Assembly (NCBI RefSeq): GCF_003353055.1
Contig: NZ_QKWJ01000007.1
Span: forward strand, 124,001 to 188,000
From: Cupriavidus lacunae
Lineage (GTDB): Bacteria; Pseudomonadota; Gammaproteobacteria; Burkholderiales; Burkholderiaceae
Direction: 5' to 3'
DNA: 64,000 bases
Part shown: piece by piece, positions 1 through 8,271 of the stretch
Layout of the letters: each line of letters starts with the position of its first letter
How positions within the stretch are numbered: position 1 is the first letter of the stretch
Translations under genes and position numbers: made by a program
The notes under the pieces: generated by a model
The model's input: only the letters and a program-made list of their open reading frames with translations
Told to the model about the DNA's origin: nothing
Databases searched by the model: none

Positions 1-141
1 GGCGCGGTCGTCGCCGACGTACTCGGCCCAGTCCAGCGCCAGGCCACGCGCGCCCAGCAGTTCGATGGTGCGGCGCAGATGCTTGTCTTCACGCCGCCCC
101 GACAGGATCTCGTCGCCAATGACGATCAGGCCAAAACCCAT
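1..141 (-). CDS. CinA/MoaB-type molybdopterin-binding domain protein, N-terminal part (cut by window edge)
   Basis: Only the first 47 codons lie in the window; the frame is still open at base 1. The N-terminus carries GLIVIGDEILSGRREDKH, the typical opening of the CinA N-terminal (MoCF-like) domain, which binds molybdopterin-like or nucleotide ligands. The ATG at 141 is preceded by GAGGG at a good ribosome-binding distance and lies 12 bp after the stop of the EI24 membrane protein gene, so the two are probably co-transcribed. Whether a C-terminal nicotinamide-nucleotide amidase domain is present cannot be seen. It may be a stand-alone domain protein rather than full CinA. Confidence 0.8.
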   Translation of the reverse strand, partial: MGFGLIVIGDEILSGRREDKHLRRTIELLGARGLALDWAEYVGDDRA

Positions 142-153
142 AATGCCCTCGCT

Positions 154-1041
154 TCAGGAATTTTCGATGCGGCGCACGTCGGTCGGCGCCAGGTCGATGA
201 CTTCGCCGCCGGACGACTGGGCGGCAGGCGGCTGGGCCGGCACCGCCGCGCGCTCAGCCCGCAGCTGCGCCAGCGCGCGCAGGCAGAAATGGCCGAACCA
301 CAGCGCCGAGAAGATAAAGATCAGCACATAGAGCCAGAGCGTGCCGGCGAGCACGAACGGAAACAGGAAGATCACCGCCGCCGACGACACCCACAGCAGC
401 GTCGGCGCCGAGCCCAGCAGGCCCACTGCCACCCCAATCACCAGCAACGGCGTGCGGTGGCGCCGCACCAGCGTCTTGCGCTCCTCGGCACTGGCGTGGT
501 CGGCGAGCGCGTCGTAGGTCATCACGCGGTAGGTCAGCCAGCCCCACAGCACCGGCGGGATCAGCGCAAAGAAAGGCGGGATCAGCCACAGCGGCAGCGT
601 CACCAGCACCAGCACCAGGAACACCAGCGTGCTGCCCAACGACTGGAACACGCTGCCCAGGACGCTGCCGCCATGGGCCTTGGCCAGGTCCGGATAGCTG
701 CGCTCCAGGTGGCGCACTACCGCCGGCACCGAGCACAAGCCGATAAACATCAGCATCGAGGCGATCACCAGCGGGATCGCCAGCGCCGCCACGAACAGCG
801 GCGCCACGATGGTACGCAGCGATTGCAGGCCGAACCAGTCGAGCGCGCTGTAGATCCAGCTGGTCAGGATGGAGGTTTCCAGGAAGCTGCGCGTGGCGCC
901 CATGATGGGGTCCCAGCCCCACCAGAGCAGCCCGCCCCATAGCAGCGTGGCCAGGACGAAAGGCAGCACGGTCAGCATCAGCATGCGGGGATGCAGCTGG
1001 CTGACCAGCGCGCGGCCAAACGAGCGGAAGATATCGTTCAT
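154..1041 (-). CDS. EI24 domain-containing (CysZ-like) integral membrane protein
   Basis: This 295-residue protein is strongly hydrophobic, with four or more membrane segments (about residues 22-42, 60-105, 135-180 and 200-245) and a short polar C-terminal tail. The layout and length match the EI24/DUF540 family, which includes the E. coli sulfate permease CysZ. Sulfate transport is not shown by the sequence and no cys genes are nearby, so the substrate is unknown. It lies immediately before the CinA-like gene on the same strand, probably in one transcript. Confidence 0.8.
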   Translation of the reverse strand: MNDIFRSFGRALVSQLHPRMLMLTVLPFVLATLLWGGLLWWGWDPIMGATRSFLETSILTSWIYSALDWFGLQSLRTIVAPLFVAALAIPLVIASMLMFIGLCSVPAVVRHLERSYPDLAKAHGGSVLGSVFQSLGSTLVFLVLVLVTLPLWLIPPFFALIPPVLWGWLTYRVMTYDALADHASAEERKTLVRRHRTPLLVIGVAVGLLGSAPTLLWVSSAAVIFLFPFVLAGTLWLYVLIFIFSALWFGHFCLRALAQLRAERAAVPAQPPAAQSSGGEVIDLAPTDVRRIENS

Positions 1042-1192
1042 GCAGTCGAAGGCAAACAGGAGGAAAGGCGCCGGGCGCGGCAGAAGTCAGACTGGGCCGG
1101 ACCGGCGGCAACCCGAAACACTAGCATACGCCACTTGCCGCCGCGGCGCGCCCTCGCTCGCCACGGGTGGAGGACTGCCTCGAATGCTGGCT

Positions 1193-2167
1193 TCAGCGCA
1201 GCCGCAGCAGCCGCTTGATGCCGTACCACTGGTGGGACAGGAAGCCCGTGCCGTAGTCGCGGCCCTTGCCCAGCGGGGGCGGAAGCTGGTCACGGATGCC
1301 GGTCGGGTGGTAGGTCCCGGTGAAGACCGCGGTGCCGAACAGCATGTCCCACCATGGGAAGATCACGCCGTAGTTGCAGCCGCCCAGCCTGGCCGGTGCG
1401 CCGTTGGCCTCATGGCCAATGCCCACGGCATGGTGGGTGCGGTGAAAACGCGGCGAGATCAGCAGGCGCTCGCCGATGGCGCCGAAGTGCAGTCGCACGT
1501 TGGCGTGCTGCAGGCTCTGCAGCAGTTGCGACAGCGCCACCAGCAGCACGTACTGCGAAGGCTCCACGCCCACCCCCAGCGCCACCAGCGCAAACACCAG
1601 GTCGCGCAGCATGTCGTCCAGCAGGTGGTTGCGGTTGTCGCTCCACAGCGTCATCTGGCGCTGGCTGTGGTGCACCGCGTGCAGCTGCCACCACCAGCGG
1701 AAGGTGTGCGACAGGCGGTGGTACCAGTAGTCGAGCAGGTCGAACAGCAACAGGTAGACAAAGAAGCTGACCAGCGGCACCGAGGTCACGCCCGGCCACC
1801 AGTCCTCGACATTGACGCGGTGCCAGCCCATCAGCCGCAGGTGGCCTTCCAGCGCATCGGTCAGCGGCGCCAGCAGGAAGAACATGGCCAGCCGGAACAG
1901 CCCGAGCCGGTGGATCACGGTGTAGAGGATGTCAGTGCGGATCGCGGCGCGGTCGGCCACGGGCTCGACCGGGCGCCATTTCTCCAGCGGCCCCAGGATC
2001 AGCACCATCACGGCGATCTGCACCAGCCCCACCAGCAGCCACTCGGTGCCGGTGAAGGCGTCTTCGGCGTAGCCGCCAAACCCGAGGTGGTAGACCACGG
2101 GCAGCACCACGTCCTGGAACAACGTGCCTTCGACCTGGCCGATCCAGCCGTTCAGCGTCTCCCACAT
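1193..2167 (-). CDS. Sterol desaturase/fatty acid hydroxylase family membrane protein
   Basis: The family is recognised from histidine clusters that bind a di-iron centre: HRLSH (HxxxH), HAVHH (HxxHH) and HRTHH (HxxHH), set between membrane segments. Such enzymes hydroxylate or desaturate lipid acyl chains or sterol-like substrates using O2; the substrate here is unknown. The frame is open further upstream, but the ATG at 2167 gives the hydrophobic start MWETLNG and overlaps the TAA of the preceding deacetylase gene by one base (TAATG). This implies translational coupling. Length is 324 residues. A 151-bp gap separates it from the EI24 gene. Confidence 0.85.
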   Translation of the reverse strand: MWETLNGWIGQVEGTLFQDVVLPVVYHLGFGGYAEDAFTGTEWLLVGLVQIAVMVLILGPLEKWRPVEPVADRAAIRTDILYTVIHRLGLFRLAMFFLLAPLTDALEGHLRLMGWHRVNVEDWWPGVTSVPLVSFFVYLLLFDLLDYWYHRLSHTFRWWWQLHAVHHSQRQMTLWSDNRNHLLDDMLRDLVFALVALGVGVEPSQYVLLVALSQLLQSLQHANVRLHFGAIGERLLISPRFHRTHHAVGIGHEANGAPARLGGCNYGVIFPWWDMLFGTAVFTGTYHPTGIRDQLPPPLGKGRDYGTGFLSHQWYGIKRLLRLR

Positions 2168-3027
2168 TACCGCCTGCCCTCCGTGTGCCCGGCCGGCTGC
2201 GGCCTGGCGATCCAGTCGCGGTAGGCCGGGTGCTCGCGCAGCGTCGCGAAGCAGAATCCCTTGCGCTCCAGGCCGGCGAGCAAGGGCTCCAGCACGCCGG
2301 GTGCCCACGGATCCTTGCGCGACCAGATGCCCAGGTGCGCCATGGTGATATCGCCATCGCGCAGATTGGCCAGCGCGCGCTCCAGAAGCGCCGCGTTGGG
2401 GTAGCGATCGGACGACAGCTCATCGCCCAGGAACCCCGCCGGCGCCCAGCCGACATGGCGGAAGCCGCACTGCTCGGCCCATTGCACCGTCTGCGGCGCG
2501 GTGCGCCCGCCCGGGGCGCGCCACAGCGGCACCATGTCGGCGCCGGTCATGCCGTGGAAGGCCTCGGCGCTGCGCCGCAGCTCCTGGCAGAAGGCAGCCG
2601 TGTCCATGGCCACGTCCTTGCCGGCCTGCGCGCCGAACTGCGGCCGCATGGTGACATGGCCGGCGCGCACGCTGCGCAGGTAGACGTGGTCGAAGGTATG
2701 CGTGCCGAAGGCGTGGCCGTCGGCCACCAGCCCCTTCCAGTATGGCGCCCAGGACGGGTCCAGCGAATTGTCCTGGCGCACCGTCGGCTCATTGGCCAGG
2801 AAGAAGGTGGCGCGGATATGGTGGCGGCGCAGCGTGTCGGCAATCAGCTGTGCCTGGCTCATGCTGCCGGTGTCGAAGGTCAGATAGAGCGTTCCCGCCG
2901 GGCATGCCCTGGCGGCAGGCCTGGGGGCATCCGCCGCCTGCAGCGCGGAAGGCAGGCCGCAGGCAAGCGCCAGCGCAGCCAGCAGCTTCCTGAGCCGTCC
3001 GGATCGCGATGCCTTGGTGTCGTGCAT
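2167..3027 (-). CDS. Polysaccharide deacetylase family protein with variant metal site, exported
   Basis: A 286-residue protein with a basic N-terminus and hydrophobic stretch ending near ALQAADA (residues about 12-34), consistent with a signal peptide. The NodB-type fold is indicated by TFDTG (50-54), HTFDH (110-114), WRAPGG (169-174) and MAHLG (229-233). In the usual TFDDG motif the second Asp binds the metal; here it is Thr53, while the two motif-2 histidines (110, 114) remain. It may be active with an altered metal site or have a non-standard substrate. Its stop overlaps the start of the fatty acid hydroxylase, so the two probably act on the same envelope component; that is inference. Confidence 0.82.
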   Translation of the reverse strand: MHDTKASRSGRLRKLLAALALACGLPSALQAADAPRPAARACPAGTLYLTFDTGSMSQAQLIADTLRRHHIRATFFLANEPTVRQDNSLDPSWAPYWKGLVADGHAFGTHTFDHVYLRSVRAGHVTMRPQFGAQAGKDVAMDTAAFCQELRRSAEAFHGMTGADMVPLWRAPGGRTAPQTVQWAEQCGFRHVGWAPAGFLGDELSSDRYPNAALLERALANLRDGDITMAHLGIWSRKDPWAPGVLEPLLAGLERKGFCFATLREHPAYRDWIARPQPAGHTEGRR

Positions 3028-3045
3028 GGTCCCTGCCCTGCCCGG

Positions 3046-4044
3046 TCAATACAGCGGCGCGCGCGTGCGGAAATAGATGCCGTGCGGCGAGCGCCCGACG
3101 CGCACGGTCTTGACCAGCTTGCGGCTGGCCACGTCGATCAGCCCGACCGAGCGCGCCCAGCGGAAGGTCACCCACAGGGTCTTGCCGTCGGCGGTCAGTT
3201 CCATGTCGTCCGGGCCCGGCGGCAGGCCGGTAATGTCGCCGACCTTGGTCAGGGTCTGCTGGTCGATGATGCTGATGCTGCCCGTGACGCGGTTGCTGAG
3301 AAACAGGTGGCGCTTGTCGCCCACGGCGCGGAAGTTGTGCGCGCCCTTGCCGGTCTGGATCTGCTTGACCACGGTGCGCGTGCGCCAGTCGATCACGGCC
3401 ACGTAGTCGGCCCCGGTCATGCCCACCAGCAGGTATTTCTGGTCCGGCGTGACCCAGATACCTGCCGGCGACGAGCCGGTTGCCATGCGCCACATCACGT
3501 TCTGCGTGACCAGGTCGATGGCCACCACCTCGTTGGAATCCTGCAGCGTGATGAAGGCGATGCGGCTGTCGGCGGTGAAGGCGATATGGCTGGGGGTCTT
3601 GGCCAGCGGGAACTGCTTGGCAAGCTTCAGCGCCTTGCCGTCCCAGCGGTAGAGGTCGACGCGGTCAAGCCGGTTGCCGGTGGCGATAAACCACTTCTGG
3701 TCCGGCGAGAAGCCGATCTGGTAGGGGTCGTCGACATTGGGCACGCGCTGCTGGACCTTGCCCGTGACCGGATCCAGGAACACCAGGTCGTTGCCGACCG
3801 CGTTGGCGACAATCAGCGACTTGTCGTCCGGCGTGGCGATGAGGTGGTGCGGCTCCTTGCCGATCGGGAAGGTCTCCAGCACCTTCTGCGTGTCCTTGTC
3901 GATCAGCGTGACGGTTGCATCACCCGAATTAAGGATTACCACCACTTCCGCCGATGCTGGGGCAGCCAGCAGGCCCAGCGCCAGGGCGCCCGCCGTGATC
4001 CCACCAGCCACAACACGACGCCATGCAAACTGCAATGCAAACAT
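3046..4044 (-). CDS. Periplasmic YVTN-type beta-propeller repeat protein
   Basis: The 332-residue protein starts with a cleavable signal peptide (basic start, hydrophobic core, likely cleavage after APASA near residue 32). The mature part is made of about 40-residue repeats with motifs such as VTLIDKDTQKV, VFLDPVTGKV, AVIDWRTRTV and SIIDQQTLTKV, each beginning a propeller blade. This matches the YVTN/lactonase-like seven-bladed family. No catalytic residues are recognisable and binding function is unknown. It ends 18 bp upstream of the deacetylase gene and probably heads that operon. Confidence 0.82.
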   Translation of the reverse strand: MFALQFAWRRVVAGGITAGALALGLLAAPASAEVVVILNSGDATVTLIDKDTQKVLETFPIGKEPHHLIATPDDKSLIVANAVGNDLVFLDPVTGKVQQRVPNVDDPYQIGFSPDQKWFIATGNRLDRVDLYRWDGKALKLAKQFPLAKTPSHIAFTADSRIAFITLQDSNEVVAIDLVTQNVMWRMATGSSPAGIWVTPDQKYLLVGMTGADYVAVIDWRTRTVVKQIQTGKGAHNFRAVGDKRHLFLSNRVTGSISIIDQQTLTKVGDITGLPPGPDDMELTADGKTLWVTFRWARSVGLIDVASRKLVKTVRVGRSPHGIYFRTRAPLY

Positions 4045-4207
4045 AAGACCTGCCAGAATAAGACTGAACCGGCGATTCTAACGGTTGAGCGTGGCAATCC
4101 GCTGACGTCGCAACGGATAGCGATCAAGAATTTGGCAGTTTGTTGCGCCCTAGCGACCAAACCCGGCCCGCCCTGGCATTCCGCCGCATGCCTGCGTGTA
4201 TTTGCCG

Positions 4208-7200
4208 TCAGCGCTGCATGGATTCCCACACCTTCTGCAGCCGCTTGACCGACATCGGCACCGGCGTGCGCAACTCCTGGGCGAACAGCGCAATGCGCAG
4301 TTCCTCCAGCATCCAGCGGAATTCTTCCAGCCGCGCATCCTCGCCGCCACGGCCCTGGGTGCGCAGCTGTTTTTCGGCCCGCTGCCACTGCTGCACCAGC
4401 GGCGCCATCTCCTGCATGCGCTGCGTATCGCGCCCCGGATCGCCCTTGAGCTTGTCCACCCGCATGGCGATACCCTTCAGGTAGCGCGGGAAATGGGCCA
4501 GCTGCGTGTACGAGGTTTCGTCGACAAAGCGCTTGCCCATCAGCCGCCCGAGCTGGGCCTCCATGTCCGCATGGGGGCCGGCGAACGGCTTGGCCTGCAG
4601 CAGCTTGCGCGGCAGCCCCGCGTATTCGGCCAGGATGGTCCCCACCAGCCGCGCGATCTCCTGCGCCAGCAGCGACAGCCGGGTGCGCCCCTCGTCCTTG
4701 CGGGCGTTGAACTCGGCCTCGTTGCGCGGCAGCGGCGCCTGCATGCAGGCACGTTCCAGCGCCAGCATGACGATCTGCTCGCGCAGCATCTCCTGCGTGC
4801 CCAGCGTCATGTACTGCATCGCCATCTGCTGCAGGCCCGGGATGTTCTTCTCGATGAACTTGACCTGCTCGCGCAGCTGCAGCGCGAACAGCCGGCGCAG
4901 GCCCAGGTGGTGGACGCGGGCGGCCTCCTGCGGGTCGTCGAACACTTCCACGTCGCAATGCGTGCCGCGGTCGACCAGCGCGGGGTAGCCGAACAGGGTC
5001 TGGCTGCCCTTGCGGATCTCCAGGAGCTCGGGCAGTTCACCGAAGCTCCAGCCGGTCAGGCCCTCGTACTTGCCGAGCTCGGCCGCGGCCAGCGGCGCCG
5101 CCTGCTCCGGGGCCTCGCTTGCCGCCTGCGCCGCGGCTTGCGCGGCCACTCGCTGGAACGACTGCTGCGCCTGCCCGCCCAGCTCCGCGCGCAGCTGGGC
5201 CAGGTTGCGGCCCATGTCGAGCTGGCGGCCGTGCTCGTCGATCACCTTGAAGTTCATGGTGTGGTGCGCGGGCAGCGTTTCCAGCTTGAAGTCGGCGCGC
5301 TTGACCATGGTGCCGGTCTGCTCGCGGATATCGGCAATCAGCACGTCCAGCAGCTCGCCCTCGCCAAGCGGCTGGCGCGCGACAAAGCCAGCGGCATACT
5401 CTGGCAGCGGCACGCAGTGGCGGCGCAGCTTCTGCGGCAGCGACTTGAGCAGCAGGTGCACCTTCTCCCTGATCATGCCCGGCACCAGCCAGTCGGCGCG
5501 CTCCTGCCGCACCTGGTTGAGCGCGTACAACGGCACCGTCAGCGTCACGCCGTCGCGGTGGCTGCCCGGCTCGAAGTGGTAGGTCAGCCCCATGTCCACC
5601 CCGGCCACGTTCATGGCCTTGGGGAACAGGTCGGTGGTGATGCCGGCCGCCTCGTGCCGCATCAGCTCGTCGCGGTTCAGGTACAGCAGCTTGCGGTCCT
5701 TCGCGCTCTCGGCCTGGTACCACTGCTCGAAGGTGGTCTGCTGGCAGATGTCGGCGGGAATCGCGCGATCGTAGAAGGCGTAGATCAGTTCGTCGTCGAC
5801 CAGCACGTCCTGGCGGCGCGACTTGTGCTCCAGGTTCTCGATCTCGCGTACCAGACGCTGGTTGTGCGCATAGAACGGCAGGCGCGTGTCGAACTCGCCT
5901 TCGACCAGCGCGCGGCGGATAAAGATCTCGCGCGCTTCCTGCGGGTTCATCGGGCCGTAGTGCACGCGGCGGTGCTGGTAGACCACCAGTCCGTACAGCG
6001 TGGCGCGCTCCAGTGCCAGCACCTGGCCGGCCTTCTTTTCCCAGTGCGGGTCGCTCCAGCTGATCTTGAGCAGGTGGCGCCCCACCTGCTCCAGCCATTC
6101 GGGCTCGATGCGCGCCAGCGTGCGCGCGAACAGCCGGCTGGTCTCGACCAGTTCGGCCGCAACGATCCAGCGCCCGACCTTGCGCGCGATCAGCGAGCCC
6201 GGCCACAGGTGGAACTTGATGCCGCGCGCGCCCAGGTATTCGCGGCCCTTGCCATCGCCATCCTCGATGCGGCAGCCGACATTGCCCAGCAGGCCGGTCA
6301 GCAGCGCCTTGTGCACCTGCTCATAGGTGGGCTCGCTGTCGTTCAGGCGCCAGCCCTGCTCGGTCACCGTGGTCAGCAGTTGCGAATGCACGTCGCGCCA
6401 CTCGCGCAGCCGCAGGTGCGACAGGAAGTGGGCGCGGCACAGGTCCTGCAACTGGCGGTTGGACTTCTTGTGCGCCACCGCGTCCTCGAACCACTTCCAC
6501 AGTTTGACCCAGCCCAGGAACTCGGACTTCTCGTCCATGAACTTGCGATGGGCCTGGTCGGCGGCTTCCTGCGCCTCCTGCGGGCGGTCGCGCGGATCCT
6601 GCACCGACAGCGCGCTGGCGATGACCAGTACTTCGCGCAGGCACTGGTGCTCGCGCGCGGCCAGGATCATGCGCGCCACGCGCGGGTCCAGCGGCAGCTT
6701 GGCCAGCTGGCGGCCAGTGCCGGTCAGCTGGTTGGCGTCGTCGACCGCGCCCAGTTCCTGCAGCAGCTGGTAGCCGTCGGCAACGGCGCGGCCCAGCGGC
6801 GGCTCGATAAACGGGAACGCCTCGATATCGGTCAGCCGCAGCGCCTTCATGCGCAGGATCACCGCGGCCAGCGACGAGCGCAGGATCTCAGGGTCGGTAA
6901 AACGCGGCCGGCCGATGAAATCGGACTCCTCATACAGGCGGATGCAAATGCCGTTGGCAACCCGGCCGCAGCGGCCGGCGCGCTGGTTGGCGGCCGCCTG
7001 CGAGATCGATTCGACCTGCAGTTGCTCGACCTTGTTGCGGTACGAGTAGCGCTTGACCCGCGCCAGCCCGGTATCGACCACATAGCGGATGCCCGGCACC
7101 GTCAGCGAGGTTTCAGCGACATTGGTCGCCAGCACGATGCGCCGCGCGTTCGAAGGCTTGAACACGCGCTCCTGCTCCTGCACCGACAGCCGCGCAAACA

Positions 7201-8248
7201 GCGGCAGGATCTCGGTATGCGGCGGATGGTGCTTGCGCAGCGCCTCGGCGGCCTCGCGGATCTCGCGCTCGCCGGGCAGGAACACCAGCACGTCGCCGGG
7301 ACCGGCGCGGCACAGCTCGTCGACGGCCTCGACGATGCCGTCGTACAGGTCGCGCTCGCGCGCCTGCGGGCTGCGCGGCGCGCCGGCGGCGGGCACGTCC
7401 TCGGTGATCGGGCGGTAGCGCACTTCCACCGGATACAGGCGGCCGCTGACCTCGATCACCGGCGCCGGCTGGTCGCCCGAGGCGAAATGCTGGGCAAAGC
7501 GCTGCGCGTCGATGGTGGCCGAGGTGATGATCACCTTCAGGTCCGGCCGCTTTGGCAGGATCTCGCGCAGGTAGCCGATCAGGAAGTCGATGTTCAGGCT
7601 GCGCTCGTGCGCCTCATCGATGATCAGCGTGTCGTAGGCGCGCAGCAGCGGGTCGTTCTGGGTCTCGGCCAGCAGGATGCCGTCGGTCATCAGCTTGACC
7701 GAGGCGCCCGACGACATGGTGTCGTTGAAACGCACCTGGTAGCCCACGTGCTCGCCCAGTGGCGTGCCGAGTTCCTGCGCGATGCGCTTGGCAGTCGAGG
7801 TGGCGGCGATGCGCCGCGGCTGGGTGTGGCCGATCAGCCCCCCGCCCTCGCGCCCCGGGCCACGCCCGATCGACAGGCAGATCTTGGGCAGCTGCGTCGT
7901 TTTCCCCGAGCCGGTCTCGCCCGAGACGATCACCACCTGGTTGGCCAGCAGCGCCGCGGCGATCTCGTCGCGGCGGCCCGATACCGGCAATGCCTCGGGG
8001 AAGGTGATCGGCGGCAGCGGGTTGACCGGCCTAGGCGCGCGCGGCGGGCGCGGTTCGCGGGGGCCGCGTGGCGGCCGCGGTCCGGCCTCGCCGGCCGGTC
8101 GGGCGGCGACGGGCGGCGGACGGACGTCCGGCTGCCTGGCCGGGCCTGGGGCCGGCCGGGACTGGGTTGGGGAGGCGGACTGACCGGCGCCGGCGCGCTG
8201 GCGCGGCGCGGCGGGTGGTTTGGGCTTGACGGGGCGTTCTTCTGACAT
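4208..8248 (-). CDS. hrpA: ATP-dependent RNA helicase HrpA
   Basis: A very long DEAH-box helicase (1346 residues). Visible motifs are Walker A GETGSGKT (110-117), DEAH (211-214), SAT (243-245) and the QRAGRCGR motif VI, followed by helicase-associated and long C-terminal HrpA domains. E. coli HrpA is about 1300 residues; here the first 85 residues are a Pro/Arg/Ala-rich extension, probably disordered. The family acts in mRNA processing and rescue of stalled ribosomes. The start codon has no ribosome-binding site, and a -10-like hexamer lies only 8 bases upstream, so the message may be nearly leaderless. It is divergent from argA with a 23-bp gap. Confidence 0.95.
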   Translation of the reverse strand: MSEERPVKPKPPAAPRQRAGAGQSASPTQSRPAPGPARQPDVRPPPVAARPAGEAGPRPPRGPREPRPPRAPRPVNPLPPITFPEALPVSGRRDEIAAALLANQVVIVSGETGSGKTTQLPKICLSIGRGPGREGGGLIGHTQPRRIAATSTAKRIAQELGTPLGEHVGYQVRFNDTMSSGASVKLMTDGILLAETQNDPLLRAYDTLIIDEAHERSLNIDFLIGYLREILPKRPDLKVIITSATIDAQRFAQHFASGDQPAPVIEVSGRLYPVEVRYRPITEDVPAAGAPRSPQARERDLYDGIVEAVDELCRAGPGDVLVFLPGEREIREAAEALRKHHPPHTEILPLFARLSVQEQERVFKPSNARRIVLATNVAETSLTVPGIRYVVDTGLARVKRYSYRNKVEQLQVESISQAAANQRAGRCGRVANGICIRLYEESDFIGRPRFTDPEILRSSLAAVILRMKALRLTDIEAFPFIEPPLGRAVADGYQLLQELGAVDDANQLTGTGRQLAKLPLDPRVARMILAAREHQCLREVLVIASALSVQDPRDRPQEAQEAADQAHRKFMDEKSEFLGWVKLWKWFEDAVAHKKSNRQLQDLCRAHFLSHLRLREWRDVHSQLLTTVTEQGWRLNDSEPTYEQVHKALLTGLLGNVGCRIEDGDGKGREYLGARGIKFHLWPGSLIARKVGRWIVAAELVETSRLFARTLARIEPEWLEQVGRHLLKISWSDPHWEKKAGQVLALERATLYGLVVYQHRRVHYGPMNPQEAREIFIRRALVEGEFDTRLPFYAHNQRLVREIENLEHKSRRQDVLVDDELIYAFYDRAIPADICQQTTFEQWYQAESAKDRKLLYLNRDELMRHEAAGITTDLFPKAMNVAGVDMGLTYHFEPGSHRDGVTLTVPLYALNQVRQERADWLVPGMIREKVHLLLKSLPQKLRRHCVPLPEYAAGFVARQPLGEGELLDVLIADIREQTGTMVKRADFKLETLPAHHTMNFKVIDEHGRQLDMGRNLAQLRAELGGQAQQSFQRVAAQAAAQAASEAPEQAAPLAAAELGKYEGLTGWSFGELPELLEIRKGSQTLFGYPALVDRGTHCDVEVFDDPQEAARVHHLGLRRLFALQLREQVKFIEKNIPGLQQMAMQYMTLGTQEMLREQIVMLALERACMQAPLPRNEAEFNARKDEGRTRLSLLAQEIARLVGTILAEYAGLPRKLLQAKPFAGPHADMEAQLGRLMGKRFVDETSYTQLAHFPRYLKGIAMRVDKLKGDPGRDTQRMQEMAPLVQQWQRAEKQLRTQGRGGEDARLEEFRWMLEELRIALFAQELRTPVPMSVKRLQKVWESMQR

Positions 8249-8254
8249 TGGCCG

Positions 8255-8266
8255 GGATTATAATCC
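8255..8266. promoter_or_regulatory. Palindromic -10 element shared by hrpA and argA
   Basis: The 12-bp perfect palindrome GGATTATAATCC contains TATAAT on the plus strand (8259-8264) and TATAAT on the minus strand (8262-8257). Starts about 7 bases downstream would fall near 8271 (argA ATG at 8272) and near 8250 (hrpA ATG at 8248). No good -35 hexamer is seen in either direction, so the promoter assignment rests on the -10 box and the tiny intergenic gap. Confidence 0.6.
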
Positions 8267-8271
8267 GCGGG

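Noticed and set aside
4196..8245. A 1349-codon open frame antisense to hrpA
   Set aside because: It mirrors hrpA almost exactly and encodes a His/Gln/Arg/Leu-rich low-information sequence with no family motif. This is the usual antisense shadow of GC-biased codons.
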